A program made the translations under genes and the position numbers. Source: Thiorhodovibrio winogradskyi (GTDB lineage: Bacteria > Pseudomonadota > Gammaproteobacteria > Chromatiales > Chromatiaceae). Taken from it: a DNA stretch of 64,000 bases. The stretch is from NCBI RefSeq assembly GCF_036208045.1, contig NZ_CP121472.1, positions 3,669,531-3,733,530 of the forward strand, written 5' to 3'. Shown here in pieces: positions 41,809 to 56,940 of the stretch (position 1 is the first letter of the stretch; each line of letters opens with the position of its first letter). The notes beneath the pieces were generated by a model. The model was not told the origin of the DNA, did no database searches, and saw only the letters and a list, made by a program, of their open reading frames with translations.

Positions 41809-42084
41809 TCAGGGAGCGGCTGCAACAGGGTCGTCAAAAAGCGCCTGCATGGCCTGATTCGGCGACTCGTTCGACGCCAACCGCTCCAGAAGCCGGTCGC
41901 CGACGTCTGGACCAACGACGAGTCGTGGGGGGATCAAGACATCGTCGGGAATTTCACTGGCCGCTTGGAGATGGTGCAGAAGCGCCTGCTCAATGACGAA
42001 CCCCTTTTTCAAGCCACGCGCCCGAACATAGCGCTCCAGGCGGTCCCGTGTTTCAGCGGAGATCGTTGCCGAGATCTGGGTCAT
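41809..42084 (-). CDS. Ribbon-helix-helix antitoxin without toxin
   Basis: This 91-residue protein reads MTQISATISAETRDRLERYVRARGLKKGFVIEQALLHHLQA, the CopG/RHH DNA-binding part, then an extended tail with ERLASNESPNQAMQALFDD. No toxin gene follows within 400 bp. An inverted repeat upstream (42102-42123) is the probable operator, so it may regulate itself only. Confidence 0.72.
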   Translation of the reverse strand: MTQISATISAETRDRLERYVRARGLKKGFVIEQALLHHLQAASEIPDDVLIPPRLVVGPDVGDRLLERLASNESPNQAMQALFDDPVAAAP

Positions 42085-42101
42085 ATCAAGCTTGCTCAGT
42101 T

Positions 42102-42123
42102 TTTTCTACAGGAACGTAGAAAA
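42102..42123. promoter_or_regulatory. Inverted repeat operator of the orphan antitoxin
   Basis: TTTTCTAC and GTAGAAAA are perfect 8-bp arms around AGGAAC, 18 bp before the antitoxin start. Position and symmetry fit a binding site for the encoded ribbon-helix-helix protein. The next 175 bp to treS contain no gene. Confidence 0.55.
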
Positions 42124-42300
42124 GTCTAGCATAGAAAAACTGGACCAATGTTAACGATCCTCGCTGGTTAGCTCATCTCGAAGATGCAGGTTTTTTCTTC
42201 GATCTGAGCAGTCCGATACAGCCACTCAACAGACTTGACCACAAGAATCCACCTAAGGATGTAATAACAAAATTACGTCTTAAAGAAATGAGGTCGGCTG

Positions 42301-45300
42301 CTAGCACTCCTCCTGCTCCGTGAGGCTGGAAAGCACGCGGATCGCCGCACCTAGCTCGGCTGAGACCCCGGATACCCCTTGCGGCTCCAGCATCCGATCC
42401 CGCTCCAGCACATTCCACAGCCGCGTCGAGGCTCCGTGCAGCGCCAACAGACGAGTGAGTGCAGCCTCCTGTGTCGGCGATTCCGGCCAACTCAGTGCCC
42501 CGCCCGCGGCCGCGAGTGCGTCCCGATACGCGCTCAGGAATCGACGGCATATCCGGCCACGCCAATCAATGATCGCATCGACAACGGGCCTGCGCTGGAC
42601 AGCGCTTAAAGGATCGATACAGACCGCCTGCACCGCCTCGTCGGCAACCTCATGAAACGACCTCAGAACCCGGGCCACATCGGCCAGCGGGCTCTGCTTC
42701 TCAGGTGTCGCTTCCGCTGTGCGTTTCCAGCCAACCCCAAAGTCGATGAAGAAGATGTCGTTTTCGACCACGAGCATCCCGCTCAGCGTCGGATCGCCAT
42801 GGACGCGGATGCGCAGCGCGGTGCAGCCATCGCTATCAAGATCGGCACCGGCGCTCACACTGACATCAGCATTGGCATTGGCATCGGACATTGGCCGCAG
42901 CACCTCGTCGCGTTGCGCAAGCAGTGCCGTTGCCAGTGGCCTCACCTCATCGGGTAGCGTCTCGTGAGAGCGTTCGAGCCGCGTCAGTGTGCACTCCAAG
43001 TCATCAGCGATCGAAGCGGCCCAGGTCGCGAGCGCCTCTGCATCGGTCCGCTCTGGGGCGAAGACAGCACCGGCATCCTCTCGAGCGAGCGCCTGGTGAA
43101 GCTCGGCAAGGCGGCGTCCGACATTGTCGATCAGCGTCTCGTAGCTCAGGTGGGCCGCATCGGCCTCCCAGCCTTCGATGTGCTCGCCGTGGGCATCGCA
43201 GAGCCGGGAAAGCAGCTCGAGCGTGAAGGTCCGCAGATTGCCCTGGTTGTGGATGTACTCTTCAAGAACCGCCAAGGTGCAGCCCCCCTGTTCGCCAGTT
43301 CGGTAGCTGAGCGAGCCTGCGAGCGCGGGGATGTTGGCGAAGCCAGCGACCTCTTGGAGGTATTGCCGGATCTCGATGCCAGGATCAAGCGCGGGATCAA
43401 TCAGGGGTGTTTCTTCGTGCGTTGATGCGACCGATGATGCGCTGGCCGATGTCCTGGACGCACAAGGCAACAACTTGAGAACCAATTGATCGCCGAGCGC
43501 GGCACTATGGCCGGCATCTTCGGGCGGAATACGCACCTGGGCTCCGGCGCAAGCGGAGGTCAGCCGCTCGAAGGCTTTCGTTGGCGCACCTGAGAGCGCC
43601 CCGTCGCCGAGCGCCAGCTCCGATCCGCCACCGATCAAAGCGATCATCGCGTGCACGAATCCGGGGTCGGCGAGTGCATCACAGAGCAGGCCGGGGGTCG
43701 CATGGCGCCGCGCCCGCGAGAGCGTGGTCGCCGCGGGCGACGCAGCGGTCAGCTCGGCGCCCTCCTGTTGCCAGACCAGCCAAAGCGGCAGCAACATTTG
43801 CGCGCGATGGCCATCGGCGAGATCGATGTCGATCAGGGTCAAGAGCCAGTCGCGCCAGACCTCGATGGCGCTGAGCCTCACCGCGCGCCGGCCATCGCTC
43901 GGAGTCCTTTGGAAACGATGGCCGAGGTAACCGGGGAGAATTCGCTCCTCCAGCAGGCGCAACGCGCGCCGCGCCGGCTCGGGCCGCTTGGCCCGGTCCG
44001 GGCGCAGGCTCCGCCACCCTTCCGGCAGGACCAGCGTCGCCAGACGCGGCGCCGGGAGCCGTTCGTCGTGCCACGCGGGAGCGTCATCTTGATCGGAGAG
44101 CAGGAACCAATAGAAGCCATGGCCCGCAAGGGTGAGCAGATAGGGCAGCTCGCCGATCGGCGGAAAGGGCGTGCGGCCCAGCAGCTCGATCGGCACGCGT
44201 CCCTGAAACCGCGCCAGGTCGAGTTCGACCGGTTGCGCGCCGCGGCCGAGATTGACGACACAAAGCAGGATCTCGTGCTTGTCCTTGGCGCCCTCCGGAA
44301 TCGGGTCGGCAGCGGTCGACTCGCGCACATAGGCCAACACCTTGCGGTTGCCCGGATGGAGAAACTCGATACTGCCGCGCCCGAACACCCGATGCGCCTT
44401 GCGCACCTCGATGATGCGCCGCATCCAATTCAGCAGCGATGAGGCTGAGCGGGACTGGGCCTCGGCGTTGACCGACTGATAGCCATAGACCGCATCCATG
44501 ATCGGCGGCAGATAGAGCTGCTCCGGATCAGCGCGGGAGAAGCCGGCGTTGCGGTCGGGCGTCCACTGCATGGGGGTGCGCACCGAATTGCGATCACCCA
44601 GATAGATATTGTCCCCCATCCCAAGCTCATCGCCGTAGTAGAGGATCGGTGAGCCCGGCATCGACAACAGCAGGCTGAACATCAGCTGGATCTTGGTCGG
44701 ATTGTTGTCGAGCAGGGGTGCAAGCCGCCGACGGATGCCGACGTTGACGCGCATGCGCGGGTCCGTCGCATAGGTCTGATACATGTAATCGCGCTCGCGG
44801 TCGCTGACCATCTCCAGGGTCAGCTCGTCGTGATTGCGCAGGAACAGCGCCCACTGACAATCGGCTGGGATGTCGGGGGTCTGCTCCATGATCTCGACGA
44901 TCGGATGCCGGTCCTCCTGAGCCAGTGCCATGTACATGCGCGGCATCAACGGGAAGTGGTAGGCAACATGGCACTCGTCGCTGTCGCCAAAATAGTCGCG
45001 CACGTCCTCGGGCCATTGATTGGCCTCGGCCAGGAACATCCGATTCTCGTAATGGGCGTCGACCACCGCCCGCATCTGCTTGATGACCGCATGGGTCTCC
45101 GGAAGATTCTCGTTGCTGGTGCCGTCGCGCACGCAGAGGTAGGGGATCGCATCGAGGCGCAGGCCGTCGACGCCGAGATCGAGCCAGGCGCGCATCACCC
45201 GGATTATGGCCTTCACCACCTGCGGGTTGTTGTGGTTCAGATCCGGCTGATGCGCGAAGAACCGGTGCCAGTAGTACTGCTCGGCAACCGGGTCCCAGGT

Positions 45301-45816
45301 CCAGTTCGAGGCCTCGCTGTCGGTGAAGATGATGCGGGTCTCGGAGAAGCGGCTGTCGTCGTCGCTCCAGACGTAGAAGTTGCGCTTGCTCGAGCCCTTC
45401 GGCGCCCGGCGCGCGGCCTGGAACCAGGGGTGCTGATCGGAGGTGTGGTTGATGATCAGCTCGATGATGACTCGAATGCCACGGCGGTGCGCGGCACTGA
45501 TGAAGCGACGAAAGTCACGCCTGCTGCCGTAGGTCGGATGGACATTGCGATAGTCGCTGATGTCGTAGCCATCGTCGCGCATCGGCGACGGATAGAACGG
45601 CAGCAGCCAGATCGCGTTGACGCCAAGTGCTTGCACGTAGTCGAGCTTCTGGGTCAAGCCGCGAAAATCGCCCGTGCCATCGCCGTCGGTATCGAAAAAG
45701 GCCTTCACATGGGCCTGATAGATGATCGCGTCCTTGTACCAGAGCGGATCGGCGGTCGGGATCTCGGCATCGGTGAAATCAAGGTCGGAAAGATCGAGGT
45801 TGGAGAGATCAGGCAT
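42301..45816 (-). CDS. treS: Trehalose synthase-maltokinase fusion
   Basis: In this 1171-residue protein, residues 20 to about 580 are a GH13 trehalose synthase that interconverts maltose and trehalose. WYKDAIIYQAHVKAF, INHTSDQHPWFQ, DGLRLDAIPYL (nucleophile D222), FLAEANQWP (acid/base E264) and LRNHDELTL (D330) are all present. The rest is a maltokinase-type domain that would make maltose 1-phosphate. Its catalytic loop reads VHGDPTLSGML and its metal loop FIDFGVGW, where typical maltokinases have HGDYHLGQ and DFEGEP, so kinase activity is doubtful. It is divergent from treZ with a 454 bp gap. Confidence 0.92.
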   Translation of the reverse strand: MPDLSNLDLSDLDFTDAEIPTADPLWYKDAIIYQAHVKAFFDTDGDGTGDFRGLTQKLDYVQALGVNAIWLLPFYPSPMRDDGYDISDYRNVHPTYGSRRDFRRFISAAHRRGIRVIIELIINHTSDQHPWFQAARRAPKGSSKRNFYVWSDDDSRFSETRIIFTDSEASNWTWDPVAEQYYWHRFFAHQPDLNHNNPQVVKAIIRVMRAWLDLGVDGLRLDAIPYLCVRDGTSNENLPETHAVIKQMRAVVDAHYENRMFLAEANQWPEDVRDYFGDSDECHVAYHFPLMPRMYMALAQEDRHPIVEIMEQTPDIPADCQWALFLRNHDELTLEMVSDRERDYMYQTYATDPRMRVNVGIRRRLAPLLDNNPTKIQLMFSLLLSMPGSPILYYGDELGMGDNIYLGDRNSVRTPMQWTPDRNAGFSRADPEQLYLPPIMDAVYGYQSVNAEAQSRSASSLLNWMRRIIEVRKAHRVFGRGSIEFLHPGNRKVLAYVRESTAADPIPEGAKDKHEILLCVVNLGRGAQPVELDLARFQGRVPIELLGRTPFPPIGELPYLLTLAGHGFYWFLLSDQDDAPAWHDERLPAPRLATLVLPEGWRSLRPDRAKRPEPARRALRLLEERILPGYLGHRFQRTPSDGRRAVRLSAIEVWRDWLLTLIDIDLADGHRAQMLLPLWLVWQQEGAELTAASPAATTLSRARRHATPGLLCDALADPGFVHAMIALIGGGSELALGDGALSGAPTKAFERLTSACAGAQVRIPPEDAGHSAALGDQLVLKLLPCASRTSASASSVASTHEETPLIDPALDPGIEIRQYLQEVAGFANIPALAGSLSYRTGEQGGCTLAVLEEYIHNQGNLRTFTLELLSRLCDAHGEHIEGWEADAAHLSYETLIDNVGRRLAELHQALAREDAGAVFAPERTDAEALATWAASIADDLECTLTRLERSHETLPDEVRPLATALLAQRDEVLRPMSDANANADVSVSAGADLDSDGCTALRIRVHGDPTLSGMLVVENDIFFIDFGVGWKRTAEATPEKQSPLADVARVLRSFHEVADEAVQAVCIDPLSAVQRRPVVDAIIDWRGRICRRFLSAYRDALAAAGGALSWPESPTQEAALTRLLALHGASTRLWNVLERDRMLEPQGVSGVSAELGAAIRVLSSLTEQEEC

Positions 45817-45895
45817 AGCGGCAAGAGTCGGCTCTGTCGGTGATGATGCGGCAAGAGCGCAGGCGTCGACCTGGGACTCGGACTCGAGAACTGAA

Positions 45896-45925
45896 TAGGG
45901 TTAGGTTCAGTAGGGTTAGGTTCAG
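45896..45925. repeat. 15-bp tandem duplication
   Basis: TAGGGTTAGGTTCAG occurs twice in a row without mismatch, 80 bp upstream of treS in its leader or promoter. Confidence 0.8.
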
Positions 45926-46154
45926 GGTCATACTTCAGATTTTTGCAATTGTCGCGCCAATCCCACGCTTACCCCGGAACATCAAACAGCATTCCGCATC
46001 TGGCAACCAGGGCAGCCAGATCCTCGGGGCGCCGTCTCGAAATGGTTCATAGCAACCCGAATGCGGTTCAAATCGACCTGGTTCATCAAGGCCATTCGGC
46101 GCGGATCGGCCTGCAGACCGGGACAGCACCGAGCCACCGGGTCAGCACTCAAGT

Positions 46155-46170
46155 TGGCACAGCCCATGCT
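46155..46170 (+). promoter_or_regulatory. Sigma-54-like promoter upstream of treZ
   Basis: TGGCACAGCCCATGCT matches the -24/-12 consensus TGGCAC(A/G)-N4-TTGC(A/T) at all but one position, with GG and GC ten bases apart. It is 100 bp before the treZ start and in the right direction. No enhancer-binding protein gene is in the window. Confidence 0.45.
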
Positions 46171-46270
46171 CTGACAGGCTCTAAATCGCAGCGAGCGCAC
46201 GCCGCCCGATCACAAGGCAAGCCAGAACGGCGTGGTCTCAGAGCAAAATGATTCGATAGAGGAGCCTGGC

Positions 46271-48222
46271 ATGTCGAGCTCGAAACACCGGATGCCCTTC
46301 GGCGCGGAATCTTTGTCCGACGGCAGCCTTCGCTTTCGCCTTTGGGCACCGGCGGCCGATCAGGTCGTGCTGCGGCTCTTCAACGGCGATGACGAGCAGG
46401 ACCTGGGCATGAACAGCGCTGGCGACGGCTGGTTTGAGCTGGCCACGGCGAGCGCCCGGCCGGGGATGCGCTATGCCTTCCGCATCGCCGGCGAGCACGT
46501 CGAAGGCCAGCAGACCCTGCCCGACCCCGCCTCCCGCTTCCAGCCAGCCGACGTTCACGGCCCGAGCGAGATCATCGAGCCGAACGACTTCCGCTGGCCG
46601 GACGGCGAACCCTGGCGTGGACGCCCATGGGAAGAAGCGGTCTGCTACGAACTGCATCTCGGCACCTTCTCGCCCGAGGGCACCTTTGCTGGCGCGGCCA
46701 AGCGACTGGATCAGCTCGCTGATCTCGGCGTCACGGTCGTCGAGCTGATGCCGGTGGCGGCATTTCCCGGTCAGCGCAACTGGGGCTACGACGGCGTGCT
46801 GCCGTTCGCGCCGGACGCCAGCTACGGCCGCCCCGAAGCGCTCAAGGCCCTGGTGCAAGCCGCCCATGATCGCGGCCTGATGATCCTGCTCGACGTGGTC
46901 TATAACCATTTCGGCCCCGAGGGTAACTATCTCCACCTCTATGCCCCGCGGTTCTTCAACGCGGAACACCAAACCCCCTGGGGGGCGGCGATCAACTTCG
47001 ACGGCCCCGACAGCCGCACAGTGCGTGACTTTTTCATCCACAACGCGCTGTACTGGCTTGAGGAATATCGTTTCGATGGCCTACGCCTGGATGCCGTGCA
47101 TGCGATCGCCGACGGCTCCGAGCCGGACATCCTGACCGAGCTGGCCGACGCCGTTCAGAACCAGTTCGGACCGCGCCGGCTGGTGCACCTGGTCCTCGAG
47201 AACGATGGCAATGAATCCCGTTATCTGGCTCGGCGCCCGAACGGCATGGCGTATTGGTACCGGGCGCAATGGAACGACGACTTCCACCACGCCGCCCACG
47301 TGCTGATGACCGGCGAGGACGACGGCTATTACGCCGATTACAGCGAGGCGCCGGCGCGTCACCTCGCCCGCTGTCTGGCCGAGGGCTTCGCCTATCAGGG
47401 CGATCCCTCGCCGTTTCGCGATGGCGCCCGGCGCGGCGAACCCAGCGCGGGCTTGCCGCCGAGCGCCTTCATCAACCTGCTGCAGAATCACGATCAGATC
47501 GGCAATCGCGCCTTCGGCGAGCGCATCGCCACACTCGCCGTTCCCGAGGCGCTGCGCGCGCTGAGCGCGGTGATGCTGCTGGCGCCCTCACCGCCGTTGT
47601 TGTTCATGGGGCAGGAATTCATGACCGAGACCCCGTTCCTGTTCTTCTGCGACTTCGGCGACGACCTTGCCGACTCGGTCACCGAGGGACGGCGGCGCGA
47701 ATTCCAGCGCTTCGAGCGCTTCGCTGATCCCCAGGCGCGCGAGGCCATCCCGGATCCGAACGATCCGGCCACCTTCGAGCGCTGCCGGCTCGACTGGGAG
47801 GCGCTCGAGGGTGATCCCCGCCACCGCGAATGGCACCACTTCCATCAGGAGCTGCTGCAACTGCGCCAGCGCGAGATCGTCCCGCGCCTGGCCGGGGTCG
47901 AACCGGGCCAGAGCCGCTTCGAGGTCGTCGCGCCCCCTGTCATCCAGGTGCAATGGCGGCTCGGCGACGGCGCCGTTCTGACCCTGACCGCCAACCTCGG
48001 CGACAGTGATCGGCGCTGTGATGCACTGCCGATACCCATGCCGTTGAATGGCGAGGGCGGAGCGCTGTATCTGGAGCCGACGGGTCTCGCCGACGCGCTC
48101 GCTGAGCGGCATCTGCCACCCTGGGCGGTTGCCTGGCATCTCGCCTCCCCAGCACTGAGTCCAGATTTGGGCCATCCCCAACCGGTCGGCAAAGACAGCC
48201 AGACTCACGAGGTGACCGAGCC

Positions 48223-48226
<4 letters not shown>
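46271..48226 (+). CDS. treZ: Malto-oligosyltrehalose trehalohydrolase
   Basis: This 651-residue protein starts at the ATG at 46271 with AGAGGAG upstream. It releases trehalose from the end of malto-oligosyl trehalose. The N-terminal domain (RFRLWAPAADQVVLRL) is of the early-set type. GH13 motifs are LLDVVYNHFGPEGNY, FDGLRLDAVHAI with the nucleophile near 273, LVLENDGNESRYL with the acid/base glutamate near 308, and NLLQNHDQIGNRAFG. ALMLLAPSPPLLFMGQEF is also visible. It overlaps the MalQ-TreY gene as ATGA, so production is coupled with TreY. Confidence 0.95.
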
Positions 48227-53847
<5,621 letters not shown>

Positions 53848-53849
53848 CC

Positions 53850-54532
53850 AACTGAAACACCAGCCAGGCGGAGATCTCGCGGCGCGGGTCAACTTTGCCA
53901 GCAGCAACAGCTCGGGCGAGATCACGGATCGCCGCGCTGGACGCATCCCCACCGACCTCAACCAGCGCCTCTGCGCCAAAATCCTGAATGCGCTCGATTT
54001 GGACTTCGACGGCGAGGTCTTCCTTGAGACCGAATCCCAGCACCGCGCCGTGCTGGTGCTGCGCGGCAATCCGGCTGCACTGGCACTCTATGACGACCTG
54101 CCTGACACCGACCCTCAAGTCACCGGGCGCGCGCCGATCCCCATGGAACCGCAGTCCAAACAAGCTACGACCGCATCCCAGGTGGTCGCGCAGTTCATCG
54201 AGCAGGCGCGGGCGGCGATCGCCGATGAGCAGCCCGCCAACGCGCTGCTGCTGCGCGGCTTTCAGCGTCACCATGCCATCCCCGGGTTGCGGGAGCGCTT
54301 TGGTCTGAAGGGACTCTGCATCGCCGAGTATCCGATGTACCGCGGACTCTCGCGCCTGCTTGGAATGGACGTCGCCGAGCCGCCGACTGACCTGGACGGT
54401 CTCCTCGAGCGCTTCGAACAGCAGTTCGATGAGGCGCACGATTTCTACTTCCTCCATGTCAAAGGCACCGACTCGGCGGGCGAGGATGGCGATGTGACCG
54501 GTGGCGGTGATCGAAGCGGTCGACCAGCGTAA
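53850..54532 (+). pseudogene. ApgM-type phosphoglycerate mutase, internal fragment
   Basis: The frame is open from inside the preceding gene: PGGDLAARVNFASSNSSGEITDRRAGRIPTDLNQRLC, HRAVLVLRGN, NALLLRGF, GLCIAEYPMYRGLSRLLGMDVAEPP and HDFYFLHVKGTDSAGEDGD. These match the middle and end of archaeal-type 2,3-bisphosphoglycerate-independent phosphoglycerate mutase. The metal-binding N terminus is absent, and the frame shifts before VAVIEAVDQR near 54500. The remaining 290 bp to the next gene show only scraps. Confidence 0.72.
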
Positions 54533-54826
54533 GTTCGGGGCCTAGCGATCAACCGCGGGCGCCGATGGAATTGCTGTCAAGCCTGGGGCCGGAGGCGCGG
54601 CGATGAATCGCCTCGCCGAACGTCGCATCAATCCATCCTGCGCATCGGCGCCATCCCGGTGCCGATCGACAGCCAGATCGGCGAGCGCGACCTGGCCCAT
54701 TCGACGACACTGATCGGCTGGTGCTGCCACTGCCGCTGCATCACGTCTATCCGTTCTCGCTCGATGTGAGGATGGCGTGCATTTGAATCGCTTGAAATTC
54801 ATGCATCGCTTGAAACGCAGCGCTTT
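54533..54826. other. Spacer with coding scraps
   Basis: Just after the ApgM fragment a plus-strand frame gives VAVIEAVDQRKFGA, which continues that protein. Further right, LRIGAIPVPIDSQIGERDLAHST is open near 54645-54715 but I cannot place it. No intact gene is here. Confidence 0.35.
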
Positions 54827-55312
54827 TCAGGGAAACGGCGGTGATCCGCGCGCATCCGGCCCAAGCACCATGAGTTCGGGGTGGCGTCGGTTGATCCGCT
54901 CCTCGATCCGCGGCGCCTCGGCCTCCGGCAGATCCGCGACGACCAGGAGTTCGCCACCACGCAGGGCCTCCTGCTGGGCGGATAGCGGAAGATTGGCGCC
55001 ACGGTTGCGTCGCAGCCACCAGCCGCCGCCGATGGCGGCGGCGATGGCGACCAGCGCCAGCACCGCGGATGGCTCCAGGACCCGCGGCGGCAACAGCGAG
55101 ACCGCCAACATCAGCGCCGCGCCGACGAGTGCACCGCGCAGTCCCGCGCTTGAATCCGTTTGCCAGCGCCTGGCGTCGACCGGCAGTCCGCCTGGGATCT
55201 GTTTGCCGATCAAAGTGAAAGCACCGGGAGAGACCCCGTCAGCGATCAGCTCTTCAACTAAACGCCGACCGTTTTGTGGATCGCGGGCGCGAATATAGAT
55301 GCGGATCGCCAT
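54827..55312 (-). CDS. Membrane protein of unknown function
   Basis: This protein has 161 residues from the second of two adjacent ATGs (55312), set by GGAGGATA. MAIRIYIRARDPQNGRRLVEELIADGVSPGAFTLIGKQ forms an alpha/beta domain, LRGALVGAALMLAVSLLP and AVLALVAIAAAIGGGWWL are two membrane helices, and the end GELLVVADLPEAEAPRIEERINRRHPE is another small fold. The architecture (ferredoxin-like ends around a helical hairpin) resembles proteins predicted to sense or regulate, but I know no characterised member. Confidence 0.65.
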   Translation of the reverse strand: MAIRIYIRARDPQNGRRLVEELIADGVSPGAFTLIGKQIPGGLPVDARRWQTDSSAGLRGALVGAALMLAVSLLPPRVLEPSAVLALVAIAAAIGGGWWLRRNRGANLPLSAQQEALRGGELLVVADLPEAEAPRIEERINRRHPELMVLGPDARGSPPFP

Positions 55313-55471
55313 CATTATCCTCCGAGACTCATGGTGTGAAAGGCTGCGGCGCGCGCAGCTAATCCTGTCATCCCGTCTTCTGTTCTCCCGTCTCCTTAGG
55401 CAGCCTGCAAGCAACCGTGATCACTGGAGAAACCGGGGAAGACCGGGGCAGGATCCGCGCTGAGGCTTGGA

Positions 55472-56209
55472 TCAGGGCGTCTCCGCGCTGCTCAGCAGGC
55501 TTGGCGACATCGGATCCTCGACCTTGCCGCTGATGATCTCGGTCGCCGTCACCTCACCGTCATAGTAGGCGCTGTTTGCATCCGCGTCCCAGAAGACATC
55601 CGAGACGCTGGCGGCGAAGTCGCCGTAGAGTCCCTCGGTAGCGGACCAGACGACCACGTCGGCACCTTTGCCAATTGAGGTCTGCTGGCGCTCGGAATCC
55701 TCGGCGACCGTGTAGCCGGCGTCCGAGTTGAGCGCAAAATTGTGCATATCGCCAAAGCTTTGCAGAAGATCACCCGACATGATCATGAAGGCCACCGGGC
55801 CAACCTCGACGCCCAATGCAGCGCCAATCTCAATAGTGCCGACATTGTAGAAGGCCGGCGCGGACCATTCGCCGTCATGCTTGGCGATGAGCACGCCCTG
55901 ACCGCCGGCGCCGCCCACAATCAGCGCGGCCCGAGCATAATCGGGAATCAGCAAGATCGCCTTGGCCTGACCGAGCAGGTCGCCAGCCTGGGGGTCGGAC
56001 TTGATCTTCTGGACGAGGTCCGCTGCCTTCCGAACCCTTTCCTTGGCGTTCTTCAGCTCGTCCGAGGTCGATGCTTCGGTAGCCCGGGCGCTGGCGGATT
56101 GATCATCTGATTGCCCGTCTTCGGCGGCGAGCGCTTCAGCAGTGAGCAATGATCCGCTCAAAATCAGTGACAGGGTCATGCCAATCAATGGAGTGATGTA
56201 GTGGCTCAT
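55472..56209 (-). CDS. SYLF/Ysc84 lipid-binding domain protein, secreted
   Basis: This 245-residue protein starts at the ATG at 56209 after AGAGGAG. A signal peptide ends near AEALA. A charged low-complexity part precedes LLGQAKAILLIPDYARAALIVGGAGGQGVLIAKHDGEWSAPAFYNVGTIEIGAALGVEVGPVAFMIMS and GKGADVVVWSATEGLYGDFAASVSDV. This is the SYLF domain, which binds phosphoinositides in eukaryotes and has an unknown bacterial role. It is frequent in stress islands. Confidence 0.85.
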   Translation of the reverse strand: MSHYITPLIGMTLSLILSGSLLTAEALAAEDGQSDDQSASARATEASTSDELKNAKERVRKAADLVQKIKSDPQAGDLLGQAKAILLIPDYARAALIVGGAGGQGVLIAKHDGEWSAPAFYNVGTIEIGAALGVEVGPVAFMIMSGDLLQSFGDMHNFALNSDAGYTVAEDSERQQTSIGKGADVVVWSATEGLYGDFAASVSDVFWDADANSAYYDGEVTATEIISGKVEDPMSPSLLSSAETP

Positions 56210-56940
56210 GGATGAACTCCTCTGGTGATCGAGTGTGAAGCCGTGAAGCGGCATGATGATCGGGAGTTCCGCGCCAGCAATGCTCGCTGTGATGCACGCG
56301 AGTCCCGACTCATCGCTCAACGCAGATGCATCGAACGTGCCACCTGCCTCTCGGACCCCCGTGCAATCCCGCTTGCAACCCGGACTGCCGACCCCCGGCA
56401 GCCGTTGCATCCGAATCATTGACCGCCGACGGACCATCACAGTCGCGGGAATGGCACAGCCGCGGGGATGGGACTTAACCCCTATCGCTGCCCTGGTGCA
56501 TAGCCGCCATGATCGGTTAAAAACCCCCAGAGTGATGCCAATTTCGTGCCCCTGACCGGCCAGCGAAACGGCAAGCCCTGAGATGCCCGACGCAATCCCC
56601 AAACCGCTGCACTTGCTCACCTGGGCTAATCCGCCGACTTAGGGGCAAATACCCCAGTGCTCAGGAGCAAATACCCCGGCAACATCTCTGATCTCTCGTT
56701 GGTCAGGCATGCGCGTTCGCCCATTGACCATTGCCTCAGCCGGCTCCGTTTCTGCCACGAATTCGCGGCGCCGCGAGCGATGACACCGCAGCGAGAGGCG
56801 CCGGACAACAACGGACCATGGGGTAGGCCCGAAACATGCAGCGGAAACATGCAGCGGATGCTTGAGACACCCGATTCCGCTGTGGGCGCTGACAGAGAGC
56901 ATCGCGCCGCAGAGTCCAGACGCCATGAGGAGGTAAGCCG
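56210..56940. other. Long spacer before the short-chain dehydrogenase
   Basis: The 731 bp contain no protein I can support. Near 56641-56680 the phrase GCAAATACCCC occurs twice within 27 bp (AGGGGCAAATACCCCAGTGC and AGGAGCAAATACCCC), and the first copy forms a GGGG/CCCC stem. A ribosome site GAGGTAAGCCG ends the stretch. Confidence 0.45.

Larger units (their letters stand above)
45817..46270. other. Divergent control region between treS and treZ
   Basis: The 454 bp contain a duplicated 15-mer TAGGGTTAGGTTCAG (45896-45925) and a sigma-54-like site (46155-46170). No protein is encoded as far as I can see. Confidence 0.5.

Noticed and set aside
44830-45843. A 337-codon plus-strand frame antisense to treS
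   Set aside because: Lies opposite the TreS catalytic core and has no recognisable features.
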